Assembly: GCF_000622005.1 (NCBI RefSeq)
Contig: NZ_JHWV01000005.1
Span: 62,001 to 126,000, forward strand
Direction of reading: 5' to 3'
From: Anaerovibrio sp. RM50
GTDB taxonomy: Bacteria; Bacillota; Negativicutes; Selenomonadales; Selenomonadaceae
DNA length: 64,000 nucleotides
A program made the translations under genes and the position numbers. Under the pieces are notes generated by a model, which had not been told where the DNA came from, made no database searches, and saw nothing but the letters and a program-made list of their open reading frames with translations. Shown piece after piece: positions 34,168-42,980 of the stretch; within the stretch, counting starts at the first letter, position 1, and each line of letters starts with the position of its first letter.

Positions 34168-35694
34168 TCAAATAGAGCGAGTCTTTCTCTCATTGTAGAT
34201 AGACTCGATTTTTGACATATAGTCCTTTGGAATATCGAAGAATGGGGTATCAGGCTGATTTTCTTCCTTCAGCACCTCTCTGGTGACCTCCAGATAAATC
34301 ATACTGTCCTCAAACTCCGCCAGCATGTCGGGACTCTCCGCAACAGCCGGTATTTCAAGTGCATCATAGAAGCACTGAATAGCATCGTCATAGCGACCGT
34401 GATCCTTGTGGATATTGACAATTTCCAGTACAAGGAATGGTGCATAACCATCTTCACGGTACTGGTCCAGAGCATAATTGTACGCCTTCAGGGCACTGGT
34501 CCAATCAGAGCTGCCCTTTAATTCAAAGGCATAATCCAGAATGTCATCCAGACTGCTGGTACCAGCCAGCTTCTCATCAATATCAGCTGGGGTCTCCGGA
34601 ATTTCTTCCTCAACCTCTGGCTCTGGCTCAGTCTCAACTTCTGGTTCTGGCTCTGGAATTTCTTCCTCAGCCACTGGTTCAGTCTCGATTTCAGCCTCTG
34701 TTTCTGGAATATCTTCCTCAGCCACTGGCTCAGTCTCAACTTCTGGCTTCGGTTCTGGAATTTCTTCCTCGGCCACTGGCTCAGTCTCAGCTTCTGGCTC
34801 CGGTTCTGGAATTTCTTCCTCAGCCACTGGCTCAGCCTCAACTTCTGGCTCCGGTTCTGGAATTTCTTCCTCAGCCACTGGTTCAGCCTCAACTTCTGGC
34901 TCTGGCTCTGGAATTTCTTCCTCGGCCACTGGCTCAGCCTCAATTTCAGGCTCTGGCTCTGGAATTTCTTCCTCAACCTCTGGTTCAGCCTCAATTTCAG
35001 GCTCTGGCTCTAGAATTTCTTCCTCAACCTCTGGTTCAGCCTCAATTTCAGGCTCTGGCTCTGGAATTTCTTCCTCAGCCACTGGCTCAGTCTCAACCTC
35101 AGGCTCTGGAATTTCTTCTTCAGCCACTGGCTCAGTCTCAACCTCAGGCTCTGGAATTTCTTCTTCAGCCTCAGCCTCTGGTTCTGGCTCAAGCTCAAGA
35201 ATAAACTCAGTAATTGGTTCGGAATCTGCATTTGGCTCAGATACCGTAGCTTCCACCACTTCATCGGAGAGAATGGCCGCCTTTACAGCAGTAACCAGTT
35301 CCTCCTGGGCTGCAGCATCCTCCTCGCCCTTATTTCTGGAGAAGGCCAGCTTCGGCATTTCCGGCATCTTTGGCATTTTTGGAAGCTTTGAAGCAATCGC
35401 CTGCTTTGCAGAAGACAGATTAATCTGATCCTTTGGGAAGCCCTTCTTCTTGATAATAAAATGGTTTACGCTGGTGATAATAATCGCCGCAGATAGAACC
35501 ATTACACCCAAGACAATAAGACGGTATTCCGTAAGAAATGGTGCCACAGGAATGGACAGGAAATTTATCAGCAGTGCACAAACACCGCAGCCCACCAGAG
35601 CAGGCAGACTCAAGGCCAAGTCCAGGGCACGGGCTATCTTATATATTGCCAAAATGGCAACAGTCATGATGATAGCCGTTATAATAAAGAACAT
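34168..35694 (-). CDS. Membrane-anchored Glu/Pro-repeat protein with C-terminal TPR-like domain
   Basis: 508 residues in three parts. The N-terminus has about three transmembrane helices (1-85). Residues about 155-380 are tandem imperfect repeats of about 16 residues with consensus [18 protein letters not shown], about a dozen units, strongly acidic and probably extended. Residues about 385-500 form a helical TPR-like domain ([15 protein letters not shown], then [12 protein letters not shown]). The function is not known. It shares the acidic repeat style with the next gene, so the two may interact. The DNA repeats are nearly identical between units, suggesting recent expansion. Confidence 0.72.
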   Translation of the reverse strand: MFFIITAIIMTVAILAIYKIARALDLALSLPALVGCGVCALLINFLSIPVAPFLTEYRLIVLGVMVLSAAIIITSVNHFIIKKKGFPKDQINLSSAKQAIASKLPKMPKMPEMPKLAFSRNKGEEDAAAQEELVTAVKAAILSDEVVEATVSEPNADSEPITEFILELEPEPEAEAEEEIPEPEVETEPVAEEEIPEPEVETEPVAEEEIPEPEPEIEAEPEVEEEILEPEPEIEAEPEVEEEIPEPEPEIEAEPVAEEEIPEPEPEVEAEPVAEEEIPEPEPEVEAEPVAEEEIPEPEPEAETEPVAEEEIPEPKPEVETEPVAEEDIPETEAEIETEPVAEEEIPEPEPEVETEPEPEVEEEIPETPADIDEKLAGTSSLDDILDYAFELKGSSDWTSALKAYNYALDQYREDGYAPFLVLEIVNIHKDHGRYDDAIQCFYDALEIPAVAESPDMLAEFEDSMIYLEVTREVLKEENQPDTPFFDIPKDYMSKIESIYNERKTRSI

Positions 35695-35737
35695 CAAATA
35701 GAATCACCACGATAGAATTATTAACATAATTTGCAGA

Positions 35738-35906
35738 TATAACGAGCTTTAAGATGTCCTCCACCTCTTTAGGTGGGGGAAAACAAACTACAACAGCTGG
35801 CGAGCATATCTCCCAGCTCGTTGCGACGCGAAGCTAGTCCTGAAAGGGAAACGCTAATTGGAAGATTTTTCTTCTAAAGAAGAAAAATTTGAACAATGGC
35901 GTTATA
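35738..35906 (+). repeat. Double-hairpin repeat, copy 3, with 25-bp insertion
   Basis: Same element as at 20608 but 169 bp long: 25 extra bases beginning CGACGCGAAGCTAG sit exactly at the junction between the two hairpin modules. The ends TATAACG/CGTTATA are intact. This copy shows that the two modules can be separated. Confidence 0.92.
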
Positions 35907-36102
35907 ACATGCAATATTATTTTACACATTAAAAATATATTCGACAAACCACAGGAAAATCCTTTAAAATAAGCAGAGGAACAATCATAAATTGCATTTC
36001 CTTGCAGGGGTTTTTCCAGTTATGTCGAATATACAGTTTTATGTTACAGGTATAATTCTATCATAACAATTTAAATAATCAAAGTGGGAAAGAGGTATTT
36101 TT

Positions 36103-36378
36103 ATGCAGGAATTAAATTTGAAGGTATTAAACAAGCCAGGATTACATGCACGTCCAGCCAAGGAGCTTGTCAAATTCAACAAGGGGATTGAATCTGACGT
36201 GGTAATTAAATTCAATGGTAAAAGTGCCAACATCAAGAGCATGATGGCTGTTATGGGCCTGGGTGCCAAGCAGGACGCTGAGGTTACCGTTACCATTGAG
36301 GGACCGGATGAGGCTGATGTGGCAAAGGCTGTTACTGAAATGTTTGCCAACGGTTTTGGTTTTCCTGATGAACTTTAA
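36103..36378 (+). CDS. ptsH: Phosphocarrier protein HPr
   Basis: Phosphotransferase carrier of 91 residues. The phospho-histidine lies in NKPGLHARPAKELVKF (His about 15), and the regulatory serine in ANIKSMMAVMGLG (Ser about 46), the site used by HPr kinase in Firmicutes. It takes phosphate from EI (next gene, 35 bp downstream after a GGGGAGG site) and passes it to sugar EII proteins or regulators. No EII genes are present in the window. A TATAAT near 36053 may belong to its promoter. Confidence 0.95.
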   Translation: MQELNLKVLNKPGLHARPAKELVKFNKGIESDVVIKFNGKSANIKSMMAVMGLGAKQDAEVTVTIEGPDEADVAKAVTEMFANGFGFPDEL

Positions 36379-36413
36379 TAAATAACGAATCGTCGAGGGG
36401 GGAGGATTTGTTT

Positions 36414-38120
36414 ATGTCGGAGAAAATCCAGGGTAATATTGCCATTCCGGGAATTGCAGTGGGAAAAATCATGAAGGTGGGGCAGTCCCTTGATGGTTAC
36501 ATGGCCGCCTACACTCCCGGCAGTGCTGAGGAGGAGCTCTCCAAGCTGGAGGAGGCCATTGATACCATATCTGCAGCCATTGATGAAAGCGTTGAGGCCA
36601 TGCGGGAAGCAGGGCAGGATGAGCAGGCCGAGATTATGGAGGCCCATTCCTTTTTGCTTATGGACCCAATGCTTACTGACGGTATGAATGACAAAACCCG
36701 TGAAATGGCCCATGCACCAAAAGGGGTTTTGGAGGCTGCCCAGGAATGTGCAGAAATGCTGGCGGGTATGGATGACGAATACATGCGGGAGCGTTCTGCT
36801 GACGTGAAGGACATTGGCCGTCGTATTGCCCGTTATCTCCTGGGGGTCAAGGAGCCGGAAATCGGTGAGGAGCCGGTGGTGCTCTGCGGCTTTGAGGTGG
36901 AGCCATCTGCCATTGCCAATATTCCCGACGATAAAATTGCCGGTGTTATTATGGGACAGGGCAGTACCACCTGTCACGCCGTTATAATTGCCAAATCCCG
37001 TGCCATTACCACAGTAGTGGGACTGGAAAACCGGGTGGAGGATATTCCGGAAGGTGCAAAGGTGCTTCTGGACGGCAATGAAGGTATTGTGCTGGTAAAT
37101 CCATCTGAGGAGGAGCTGGCTTCATACGATAAAAAAATCAAGGCCCAGCAGGAGGAGCAGAAGCGGCTTGAGGCCCTGCGTGATCTTCCTGCTGAAACCA
37201 CTGACGGCGTAAGAGTTCAGCTGGCTGCCAATATCGGCCTGCCGGAGGACGCAGAGGCTGCGGCCAAATATGGCAATAAGGGCGTAGGACTCTTCAGAAG
37301 TGAGTTCCTCTTTATGGGACGTGAGAATATTCCAGATGAGGATCTGCAGTTTGAGGCCTACAAGCGGGCTATTGTGGCCTGTCATGGGGAGACCTGCGTT
37401 ATCCGTACCATGGATATTGGCGGCGACAAGCCTCTGGCATATTTGGAAATTCCCCATGAGGACAATCCATTCCTGGGCTATCGGGCCATCCGCATAAGTC
37501 TGGAGCGTCCTGACCTTTTCATGCCACAGCTGAAGGGCATTCTGAGAGCCGGCGTATACGGCAAGGCCGCCATTATGGCACCTATGGTTATCAGTGTGGA
37601 CGAGGTTAAGGGCATCCGTGCTGCCATGGAAAAGGCCATGGCGGAGCTGGAGGCAGAGGGTAAGGAATTCTCCCGTGATGTGGAGCTGGGCATTATGGTG
37701 GAAACCCCGGCGGCAGCAGTAATGACCCCAGTTTTGGCAAAATACGTTGATTTCTTCAGTATTGGCACCAATGATCTGGTTCAGTACACTCTGGCGGTGG
37801 ACCGTGTAAACCCACAGATAAGCAAGCTCTACGACCATTTCAATCCTGCCGTGCTGCAGCTGATTTACCGCACCATTAAATCAGGTGTGGAAAATGGCAA
37901 GTGGGTTGGCATGTGCGGTGAAATGGCCAGCGATCCTTATGCGGCTGTGATTCTCATGGCCATGGGCATTACTGAGCTCAGCATGAGCGCTCCGTCCATT
38001 CCAAGGGTAAAGGAGAAGATCCGCTCCATATCCATGGATGAGGCCAAGGCCCATCTGGAAAAGGTTATGGCCATGGAAACAGGTGCCGAAATCCGGGAGT
38101 ATCTCCATAGTAAAATATAG
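36414..38120 (+). CDS. ptsI: Phosphoenolpyruvate-protein phosphotransferase (enzyme I)
   Basis: First enzyme of the PTS, transferring phosphate from PEP to HPr; 568 residues, normal length. The phospho-histidine is in GSTTCHAVIIAKSRAI, where Cys precedes His instead of the usual Ser. The PEP-binding barrel carries GLFRSEFLFM, GGDKPLAYL, the EIGIMVETPAA-like segment and SIGTNDLVQYTLAVDR, and the C-terminal catalytic Cys lies in WVGMCGEMASD. The ATG at 36414 follows GGGGGGAGG. A repeat-like stretch follows the stop codon. Confidence 0.96.
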   Translation: MSEKIQGNIAIPGIAVGKIMKVGQSLDGYMAAYTPGSAEEELSKLEEAIDTISAAIDESVEAMREAGQDEQAEIMEAHSFLLMDPMLTDGMNDKTREMAHAPKGVLEAAQECAEMLAGMDDEYMRERSADVKDIGRRIARYLLGVKEPEIGEEPVVLCGFEVEPSAIANIPDDKIAGVIMGQGSTTCHAVIIAKSRAITTVVGLENRVEDIPEGAKVLLDGNEGIVLVNPSEEELASYDKKIKAQQEEQKRLEALRDLPAETTDGVRVQLAANIGLPEDAEAAAKYGNKGVGLFRSEFLFMGRENIPDEDLQFEAYKRAIVACHGETCVIRTMDIGGDKPLAYLEIPHEDNPFLGYRAIRISLERPDLFMPQLKGILRAGVYGKAAIMAPMVISVDEVKGIRAAMEKAMAELEAEGKEFSRDVELGIMVETPAAAVMTPVLAKYVDFFSIGTNDLVQYTLAVDRVNPQISKLYDHFNPAVLQLIYRTIKSGVENGKWVGMCGEMASDPYAAVILMAMGITELSMSAPSIPRVKEKIRSISMDEAKAHLEKVMAMETGAEIREYLHSKI

Positions 38121-38126
38121 TCAGAT

Positions 38127-38282
38127 GACCTCATCCGTCAGCCGTTGGCTGCCACCGACGGAGCTTTGCTCCTAGTACCTTCAGGTGCTTCTCCATAGGA
38201 GAAGGCTTTATGTGGTAGCTATTGCTAGTGTAAATCTTGCCTTCCCCTTTGGGGAAGGGGGACCGCTTGCGGTGGATGAGGT
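38127..38282. repeat. Second repeat family, copy A, ends GACCTCATCC/GGATGAGGT
   Basis: A 156-bp non-coding stretch between ptsI and ung with inverted ends GACCTCATCC and GGATGAGGT. Inside are the palindromes CTTCCCC-TTTG-GGGAAG and CTTCTCC-ATA-GGAGAAG. A shorter relative with the same CTTCCCC/GGGGAAGGGGGACCG core and TGGATGAGGTC end is at 39165-39221. MITE-like. Confidence 0.65.
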
Positions 38283-38313
38283 TTTTTCTTGAATGAGGCA
38301 TAACTAAGATAAT

Positions 38314-38991
38314 ATGAAAATATTTAAAAATGACTGGGAGCAGTATCTCCTTCCCGAAATGGAGAAGCCATACTACAAGGAACTTCGCCAATTTCTGATA
38401 AATGAATACCGCACACGGCAGATTTTTCCGGATATGTATTCCATATTCAATGCCCTGCACTATACAAGCTTGGCTGACACAAAGGTGGTAATCTTTGGCC
38501 AGGACCCATACCACGAACCTGGTCAGGCCCACGGTCTGAGCTTTTCCGTGCTTCCAAATGTGCCCCCACCTCCTTCATTGCAGAATATCTTTAAGGAGCT
38601 GGAGACAGATCTTGGCTGCACTGTGCCGGACAACGGCTGCCTTGAGCCCTGGGCCCGCCAGGGGGTACTTTTGCTGAACACGGTGCTGACAGTCCAGGCC
38701 CATAATGCCAATTCCCATCAGGGAAAGGGCTGGGAAACCTTTACTGATAAAATTATCTCAATACTTAATGAGCGGGAAAAGCCCATGGTATTTATTTTGT
38801 GGGGAGCCCCGGCCCGGCGGAAGAAGGCCATGATTACAAATAAGAATCATCTTATTATTGAGTCGCCCCATCCAAGTCCCCTTTCCGCCTATCGGGGCTT
38901 TTTTGGCAGCAGGCCATTTTCACGGGCCAACGAATTTTTAAAATCCACTGGCCAGGAGCCCATAAATTGGCAATTGCCAAATATTAAATAA
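38314..38991 (+). CDS. ung: Uracil-DNA glycosylase
   Basis: Base-excision repair enzyme removing uracil from DNA, 225 residues, family 1. Motif [19 protein letters not shown] with the catalytic Asp, and motif [13 protein letters not shown] with the catalytic His, are intact; [16 protein letters not shown] is the conserved middle segment. It stands between a MITE-like repeat and the tRNA-Gln gene. No other repair gene is adjacent. Confidence 0.96.
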   Translation: MKIFKNDWEQYLLPEMEKPYYKELRQFLINEYRTRQIFPDMYSIFNALHYTSLADTKVVIFGQDPYHEPGQAHGLSFSVLPNVPPPPSLQNIFKELETDLGCTVPDNGCLEPWARQGVLLLNTVLTVQAHNANSHQGKGWETFTDKIISILNEREKPMVFILWGAPARRKKAMITNKNHLIIESPHPSPLSAYRGFFGSRPFSRANEFLKSTGQEPINWQLPNIK

Positions 38992-38999
38992 AATAAATG

Positions 39000-39028
39000 T
39001 TGACAAGGAGATTTATTTTAGATATAAT
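39000..39028 (+). promoter_or_regulatory. Promoter of tRNA-Gln
   Basis: TTGACA (39000-39005) and TATAAT (39023-39028) with a 17-bp spacer, 22 bp upstream of the tRNA. Confidence 0.85.
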
Positions 39029-39050
39029 TCTCGTTGTCTGAAAGACCAAT

Positions 39051-39126
39051 AGGGGTATCGCCAAGTTGGTAAGGCACTGGATTCTGAATCCAGCATTCGT
39101 AGGTTCGAGTCCTGCTACCCCTGCCA
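39051..39126 (+). tRNA. tRNA-Gln (anticodon CTG)
   Basis: Full cloverleaf with encoded CCA: acceptor AGGGGTA/TACCCCT, D stem GCC/GGC, anticodon stem CTGGA/TCCAG with loop TTCTGAA (anticodon CTG, reads CAG), and T arm GTAGG-TTCGAGT-CCTGC. It has its own consensus promoter and terminator. Confidence 0.95.
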
Positions 39127-39132
39127 TTGAAA

Positions 39133-39161
39133 TTTAGAGACTGCATGGCGGTCTCTTTTTT
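39133..39161 (+). terminator. Terminator of tRNA-Gln
   Basis: AGAGAC pairs with GTCTCT across an 8-9 base loop and runs into TTTTTTT. Confidence 0.85.
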
Positions 39162-39164
39162 TAT

Positions 39165-39221
39165 GCCTTCCCCTCTGGGGAAGGGGGACCGTCCCAGCCT
39201 TTTTAGACTGTGGATGAGGTC
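39165..39221. repeat. Second repeat family, copy B (partial)
   Basis: Shares GCCTTCCCC..GGGGAAGGGGGACCG and the TGGATGAGGT end with the element at 38127, but lacks its left half. It sits between the tRNA terminator and the rpsF promoter. Confidence 0.6.
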
Positions 39222-39234
39222 ATTAAAAAAAACC

Positions 39235-39263
39235 TTGCATCGGGTCCTTCAGAGTGGTATAAT
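39235..39263 (+). promoter_or_regulatory. Promoter and leader of rpsF-ssb-rpsR
   Basis: TTGCAT (39235-39240) and TATAAT (39258-39263), spacer 17 bp. The roughly 95-nt leader holds two hairpins, AGTTTCAAA/TTTGATAACT and GCTCCTTA/TAAGGAGC, which could serve S6:S18 autoregulation. The known CCG bulge motif was not confirmed. Confidence 0.7.
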
Positions 39264-39364
39264 TTTCGAGTCACAAGGACAAAGATAGTTTCAAATTTTC
39301 GTTTGATAACTTTCTCTGCTCCTTATAAAGTAAGGAGCCAAAGACCAAAGAGGGAGGTGATTTC

Positions 39365-39649
39365 GTGAGAAAGTACGAAGTCATATTCATTGTTAAACCA
39401 ATGGAAGAAGAGGCAACTAACGCTGTAGTTGAGAAGTTCACCAAGCTGGTTGCAAAGAATGGCGGTACTGTTGATTCCGAGGATCGTTGGGGCAAGAAGC
39501 GTCTTGCTTATGAGATCAAGGATTGTACCGAGGGCTACTATGTTCTGCTTAACGTAACTGCAGAGCCTGCTTGCGTAGCTGAGGTTGACCGTGTTATGAA
39601 GATTAATGACGATCTTCTCAAGCACATGGTTGTACGTGTAGAAGAGTAA
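39365..39649 (+). CDS. rpsF: 30S ribosomal protein bS6
   Basis: Small-subunit protein of 94 residues that pairs with bS18 on the platform. MRKYEVIFIVKP and GKKRLAYEIKDCTEGYYVLL are diagnostic. It starts with GTG after GGGAGG. First gene of the conserved rpsF-ssb-rpsR operon, with ssb 19 bp downstream. Confidence 0.97.
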   Translation: MRKYEVIFIVKPMEEEATNAVVEKFTKLVAKNGGTVDSEDRWGKKRLAYEIKDCTEGYYVLLNVTAEPACVAEVDRVMKINDDLLKHMVVRVEE

Positions 39650-39668
39650 TAGTTTCGGGAGGTAAACC

Positions 39669-40109
39669 ATGAACAAGGTTATACTGGCAGGCAGATTGGC
39701 CCGTGACCCAGAAATGCGTTATACCACTTCTGGTAAGGCAGTTGCATCATTTTCTTTGGCAGTAAATCGCCGTTTTGGCCGCAATGCCGGAGATCAGCAG
39801 CAGACTGCGGATTTTATTCCGATTATCGCTTGGGAAAAATTAGCTGAAATTTGTGGTAATAACCTCGTAAAAGGAAGTCAGATATTGGTAGAAGGCCGCA
39901 TGCAGGTGAGATCCTACGATGCCCAGGACGGTTCCAAGAGATACGTCACTGAGGTAGTAGCAAACGAGATTGAGTTTATGGGATCCAAGCAGCAGCGGGA
40001 CGCTAACGGTGGCGGCTTTGCCCCATCTCCTGCAGCAGCACCGGCTGAGGCAGCCCCTATGGGCGGCTTTGGTGGCAGCCCGGTATCAGATGACGATATT
40101 CCATTTTGA
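39669..40109 (+). CDS. ssb: Single-stranded DNA-binding protein
   Basis: Replication and repair protein of 146 residues. The OB fold spans residues 1-108 (MNKVILAGRLARDPEMRYT, IIAWEKLAEIC, KGSQILVEGRMQVRSY). The Gly/Pro/Ala-rich tail ends in the DDDIPF peptide that recruits partner proteins. GGGAGG precedes the ATG. Its place between the two ribosomal protein genes is the standard Firmicute arrangement. Confidence 0.97.
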   Translation: MNKVILAGRLARDPEMRYTTSGKAVASFSLAVNRRFGRNAGDQQQTADFIPIIAWEKLAEICGNNLVKGSQILVEGRMQVRSYDAQDGSKRYVTEVVANEIEFMGSKQQRDANGGGFAPSPAAAPAEAAPMGGFGGSPVSDDDIPF

Positions 40110-40124
40110 TAGGAGGGAATATAC

Positions 40125-40358
40125 TTGATTAAGCGTGATAGAAGCAGAAGACCTCGCAAGAAGGTTTGCAGTTTCTGCGTAGATAAAGTAGAAGTAATCG
40201 ACTATAAGGACGTTGCTAAGCTCCGTCGTTATATCACCGAGCGTGGTAAGATTTTACCTCGTCGTATTTCTGGCAACTGCGCAAAGCATCAGCGTCAGGT
40301 TACCGTAGCTATTAAGCGCGCACGTAACATCGCTTTGTTGCCATTTACTGCTGAGTAA
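40125..40358 (+). CDS. rpsR: 30S ribosomal protein bS18
   Basis: Small-subunit protein of 77 residues. [14 protein letters not shown] and the RNA-binding [18 protein letters not shown] followed by [20 protein letters not shown] are diagnostic. It begins with TTG preceded by GGAGGG; no ATG is available at the expected N-terminus. It keeps the CSFC cysteine pair, suggesting a zinc-binding (C+) form. Confidence 0.96.
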   Translation: MIKRDRSRRPRKKVCSFCVDKVEVIDYKDVAKLRRYITERGKILPRRISGNCAKHQRQVTVAIKRARNIALLPFTAE

Positions 40359-40377
40359 TTAGCATAGTAAAATAATT

Positions 40378-40408
40378 AGGAGGTGTCACTTCGGTGATGC
40401 CTCTTTTT
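40378..40408 (+). terminator. Terminator of the rpsF operon
   Basis: GAGGTGTCAC pairs with GTGATGCCTC over a TTCG tetraloop and is followed by TTTTTATT. Confidence 0.85.
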
Positions 40409-40457
40409 ATTGCTGGGAAATCTTAGTAAGTCGAATTTGATAGATGAAGAGGTTTTT

Positions 40458-42047
40458 ATGGCAACCACAGAAAGATTAATTAAGGACATAACACGGGAAC
40501 GGCGTTTTCATTTCCGTTTATTTATAGAAGGAATCATCGTAGGTATTTTTGCAGGCTGTGTCATCGCCCTGTTCAGATACCTTTTGGGGGCTTCGGAAAT
40601 ATTGCGGCCTCTGATTTATAATATGGTGGCTGACAGCTTTCAGGCCGGTGATTATTCATTGCCACTTCTGTATGTCACTACCTTTGTAATAATTGCCTGG
40701 CTTCTTATGAAGATAGTCCACAATGAACCAATGTGTACGGGCAGTGGCATTCCCCAGATAAAAGGAATCCTCATGGGCCGCATGAATATGCGGTGGTTGT
40801 CGGTGCTGGTATCCAAGCTCATTGGTGGTGTGCTGGCCATTGGGGCAGGACTTTCCCTGGGCCGAGAGGGGCCCAGTGTTCAGCTGGGAGCCTGTGTGGG
40901 ACAGGGCATAAGCCGCAGACTCATAAGAACCCGTTATGAGGAGCGTATCCTTATGACTGCGGGCTCAGGGGCGGGACTGGCGGCGGCCTTTAATGCACCT
41001 CTGGCCGGGGTGATTTTCGGTCTGGAGGAGCTGAACAAGAGCTTTTCCCCGGTGCTTTTAATGGCCTCAATTACGGCGGCAGTTACGGCCACCACCGTTA
41101 CCCAGGTTATATTTGGGGCAGGGCCCGTATTTCACATCGGTGATCTGGCAGTATTCCCCTTAAATATGTTTGGTATCCTAATTTTATTAGGTGTTTTTAT
41201 TGGCCTCTTGGGGCGTATTTTTAATCCATCATTGCTCTTTTCCATGAATACCTATGACAATCTGGGATTAAGGGGCATAATGCATCCCCTGCTGCCCCTT
41301 TTGATGGCAGCGGTCCTTGGTTTTGTGCTGCCGGATATTTTGGGGGGCGGCAACAGACTGGTGGACGACCTTTCCCATAACTGGTATCCCCTTTATTTTC
41401 TTATAATATTGTTTATAGGTAAATTCCTTTTTACCATGGTGTGCTTTGGCTCCGGAGTGCCCGGGGGTATATTCCTGCCCATGCTGGTGCTGGGGGCTGC
41501 GGGAGGCGCAGTATTTGGCAGTTTTCTGGCAGGTTTGGGAATTTTGCCGGAAATATATGTGGGGGATATTATTATTTTCGGTATGGCGGCCTATTTTGCC
41601 GCGGTGGTAAAATCCCCAATTACAGGCAGCGTTCTCATTATGGAAATGACGGGATCCTTTCATCATCTGCTGGCCCTTATATGCGTTTCCATGACAGCTT
41701 ATCTGGTGGCGGATCTCACTGGGGGCAAGCCCGTTTACGAGGAGCTGTTAAACCGTGCCATCAGTCTGAAGGCGAAGGCCCACGGCATTGGCGCAAATTC
41801 CTCGGGGCGGCGTATTGCCCTGGAACTGGTGGTAAGCTCCGGGAGTCTTGCGGATAAGGCCCTTATTAAGGACATAAAATGGCCGGAGCAAACTGTGGTG
41901 GTGGATATCAAAAGAGGTCTCCAGAGGATAAATCCAATGGATGATGCCCGACTTTATGCAGGAGATTTCGTGTATTTATTAACTAATGATACGGATATTT
42001 CCCGTTTAAAAGAAATGATAGAAAAGGAATCCACGCCCAAGCGTTAA
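40458..42047 (+). CDS. ClC-family chloride channel/transporter with TrkA-C domain
   Basis: Chloride channel or Cl-/H+ exchanger, 529 residues. The anion-selectivity motifs are all visible: GSGIPQIKG, GREGPSVQLGA (external gate Glu in GREGP) and GSGVPGGIFLPMLVLGA. About 11 hydrophobic helices are followed by a C-terminal TrkA-C (RCK-C) domain from about 450, with ELVVSSGSLADKALIKDI and AGDFVYLLTNDTD, suggesting ligand control. The ATG at 40458 follows GAAGAGG. The inner Glu that marks exchangers was not assigned, so channel versus antiporter is open. Confidence 0.92.
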   Translation: MATTERLIKDITRERRFHFRLFIEGIIVGIFAGCVIALFRYLLGASEILRPLIYNMVADSFQAGDYSLPLLYVTTFVIIAWLLMKIVHNEPMCTGSGIPQIKGILMGRMNMRWLSVLVSKLIGGVLAIGAGLSLGREGPSVQLGACVGQGISRRLIRTRYEERILMTAGSGAGLAAAFNAPLAGVIFGLEELNKSFSPVLLMASITAAVTATTVTQVIFGAGPVFHIGDLAVFPLNMFGILILLGVFIGLLGRIFNPSLLFSMNTYDNLGLRGIMHPLLPLLMAAVLGFVLPDILGGGNRLVDDLSHNWYPLYFLIILFIGKFLFTMVCFGSGVPGGIFLPMLVLGAAGGAVFGSFLAGLGILPEIYVGDIIIFGMAAYFAAVVKSPITGSVLIMEMTGSFHHLLALICVSMTAYLVADLTGGKPVYEELLNRAISLKAKAHGIGANSSGRRIALELVVSSGSLADKALIKDIKWPEQTVVVDIKRGLQRINPMDDARLYAGDFVYLLTNDTDISRLKEMIEKESTPKR

Positions 42048-42192
42048 ATAATAAATTTTTTCAGTTGTATTATTTTTTGAAATTTCGTGCAAAAGAATAT
42101 GAAATGTGATAAAGTGATAATTGGAAAAATTGAGATTCATTATGGATATTATCCATGATTGTATAGAATATGTTTGTAAGGACGTGGGAAAG

Positions 42193-42960
42193 ATGTTTTT
42201 GGAAGAGCGCCAGGAAAGCATAATGAATATGCTTAACGCCGAGGGCAAGGTTCGTGTTAAGGATCTTAGTGCCAAGTTTAATGTAACAGATGACTGTATC
42301 CGCAAGGATCTGGGCTCCCTGGAGAAGCAGGGCCGCCTGAAGAGAACCTACGGCGGTGCAGTGGCCATAAGGGAAAATATTCATGCCATAGAGGTGAGCA
42401 AGCACAAGGGCTCAGATGTGGATGCCAAGCGCCGCATAGCCCAGGCTGCAGTGAAGCTCATTCATGAGCACGATATGGTATTTCTGGATATTTCCACCAG
42501 CAATCTGGCCATTGCGGAGCTTTTGATAAAGGATCAGCGGGAGCTGACCATTGTTACCAATATGATTGATATTCTCATTATTTTGGCCCGTCACCCAAGA
42601 ATCCGGGTTATTTTTGCCGGGGGCAAGATCAACAAGAGCCGTGACGGCTTCTGGGGCGGCATGACCATGGATTTCATTTCCCATCTGAAGCCGGATATTG
42701 CCTTTGTGGGGGCAGTAGGCGTTGATGTAATGGAAAACAGCGTGTCCACCTATGATATTGAGGATGGTATCAACAAGTCCCGTATTATCCGCGTAAGCAA
42801 GCGGGCCTATGTGGTGGCCGAGGCCAAGAAGCTCAGCACCGACGGCAACTATAACTACGCCACTTTGGATACCTTGTCAGGACTCATTACTGACGCCCTG
42901 CCAGATGAGAAAATCCGCAAGGCGGCTGCCGATTACGGCGTGGATATTATTGTGCCATAA
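42193..42960 (+). CDS. DeoR-family transcriptional regulator
   Basis: 255 residues. The N-terminal helix-turn-helix matches DeoR: ERQESIMNMLNAEGKVRVKD, then FNVTDDCIRKDLGSLE and RTYGGAV. The C-terminal sugar-phosphate-sensing domain (about 75-235) contains FLDISTSNLAIAELL, TIVTNMIDIL and FVGAVGVDVMENSVSTYDIE. These regulators usually repress sugar catabolic operons; here no sugar genes are adjacent. The next gene, 20 bp downstream, is an LTA synthase-like enzyme, so it may govern envelope polymer synthesis. The ATG at 42193 fits the family N-terminus better than the longer frame. Confidence 0.87.
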   Translation: MFLEERQESIMNMLNAEGKVRVKDLSAKFNVTDDCIRKDLGSLEKQGRLKRTYGGAVAIRENIHAIEVSKHKGSDVDAKRRIAQAAVKLIHEHDMVFLDISTSNLAIAELLIKDQRELTIVTNMIDILIILARHPRIRVIFAGGKINKSRDGFWGGMTMDFISHLKPDIAFVGAVGVDVMENSVSTYDIEDGINKSRIIRVSKRAYVVAEAKKLSTDGNYNYATLDTLSGLITDALPDEKIRKAAADYGVDIIVP

Positions 42961-42980
42961 ATTATGCCTAAGGAAGCAAT

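Noticed and set aside
34600-35200. Regularly spaced DNA repeats that look like a CRISPR array or minisatellite
   Set aside because: The period is about 48 bp, in frame with a protein of 16-residue repeats, and there are no unique spacers. It is coding repeat expansion.
34541-35428. Long plus-strand Ser/Gly-rich open frame opposite the Glu/Pro-repeat gene
   Set aside because: It is the antisense shadow of Glu/Pro repeat codons. The minus-strand frame has a ribosome site, transmembrane helices and a TPR-like end.
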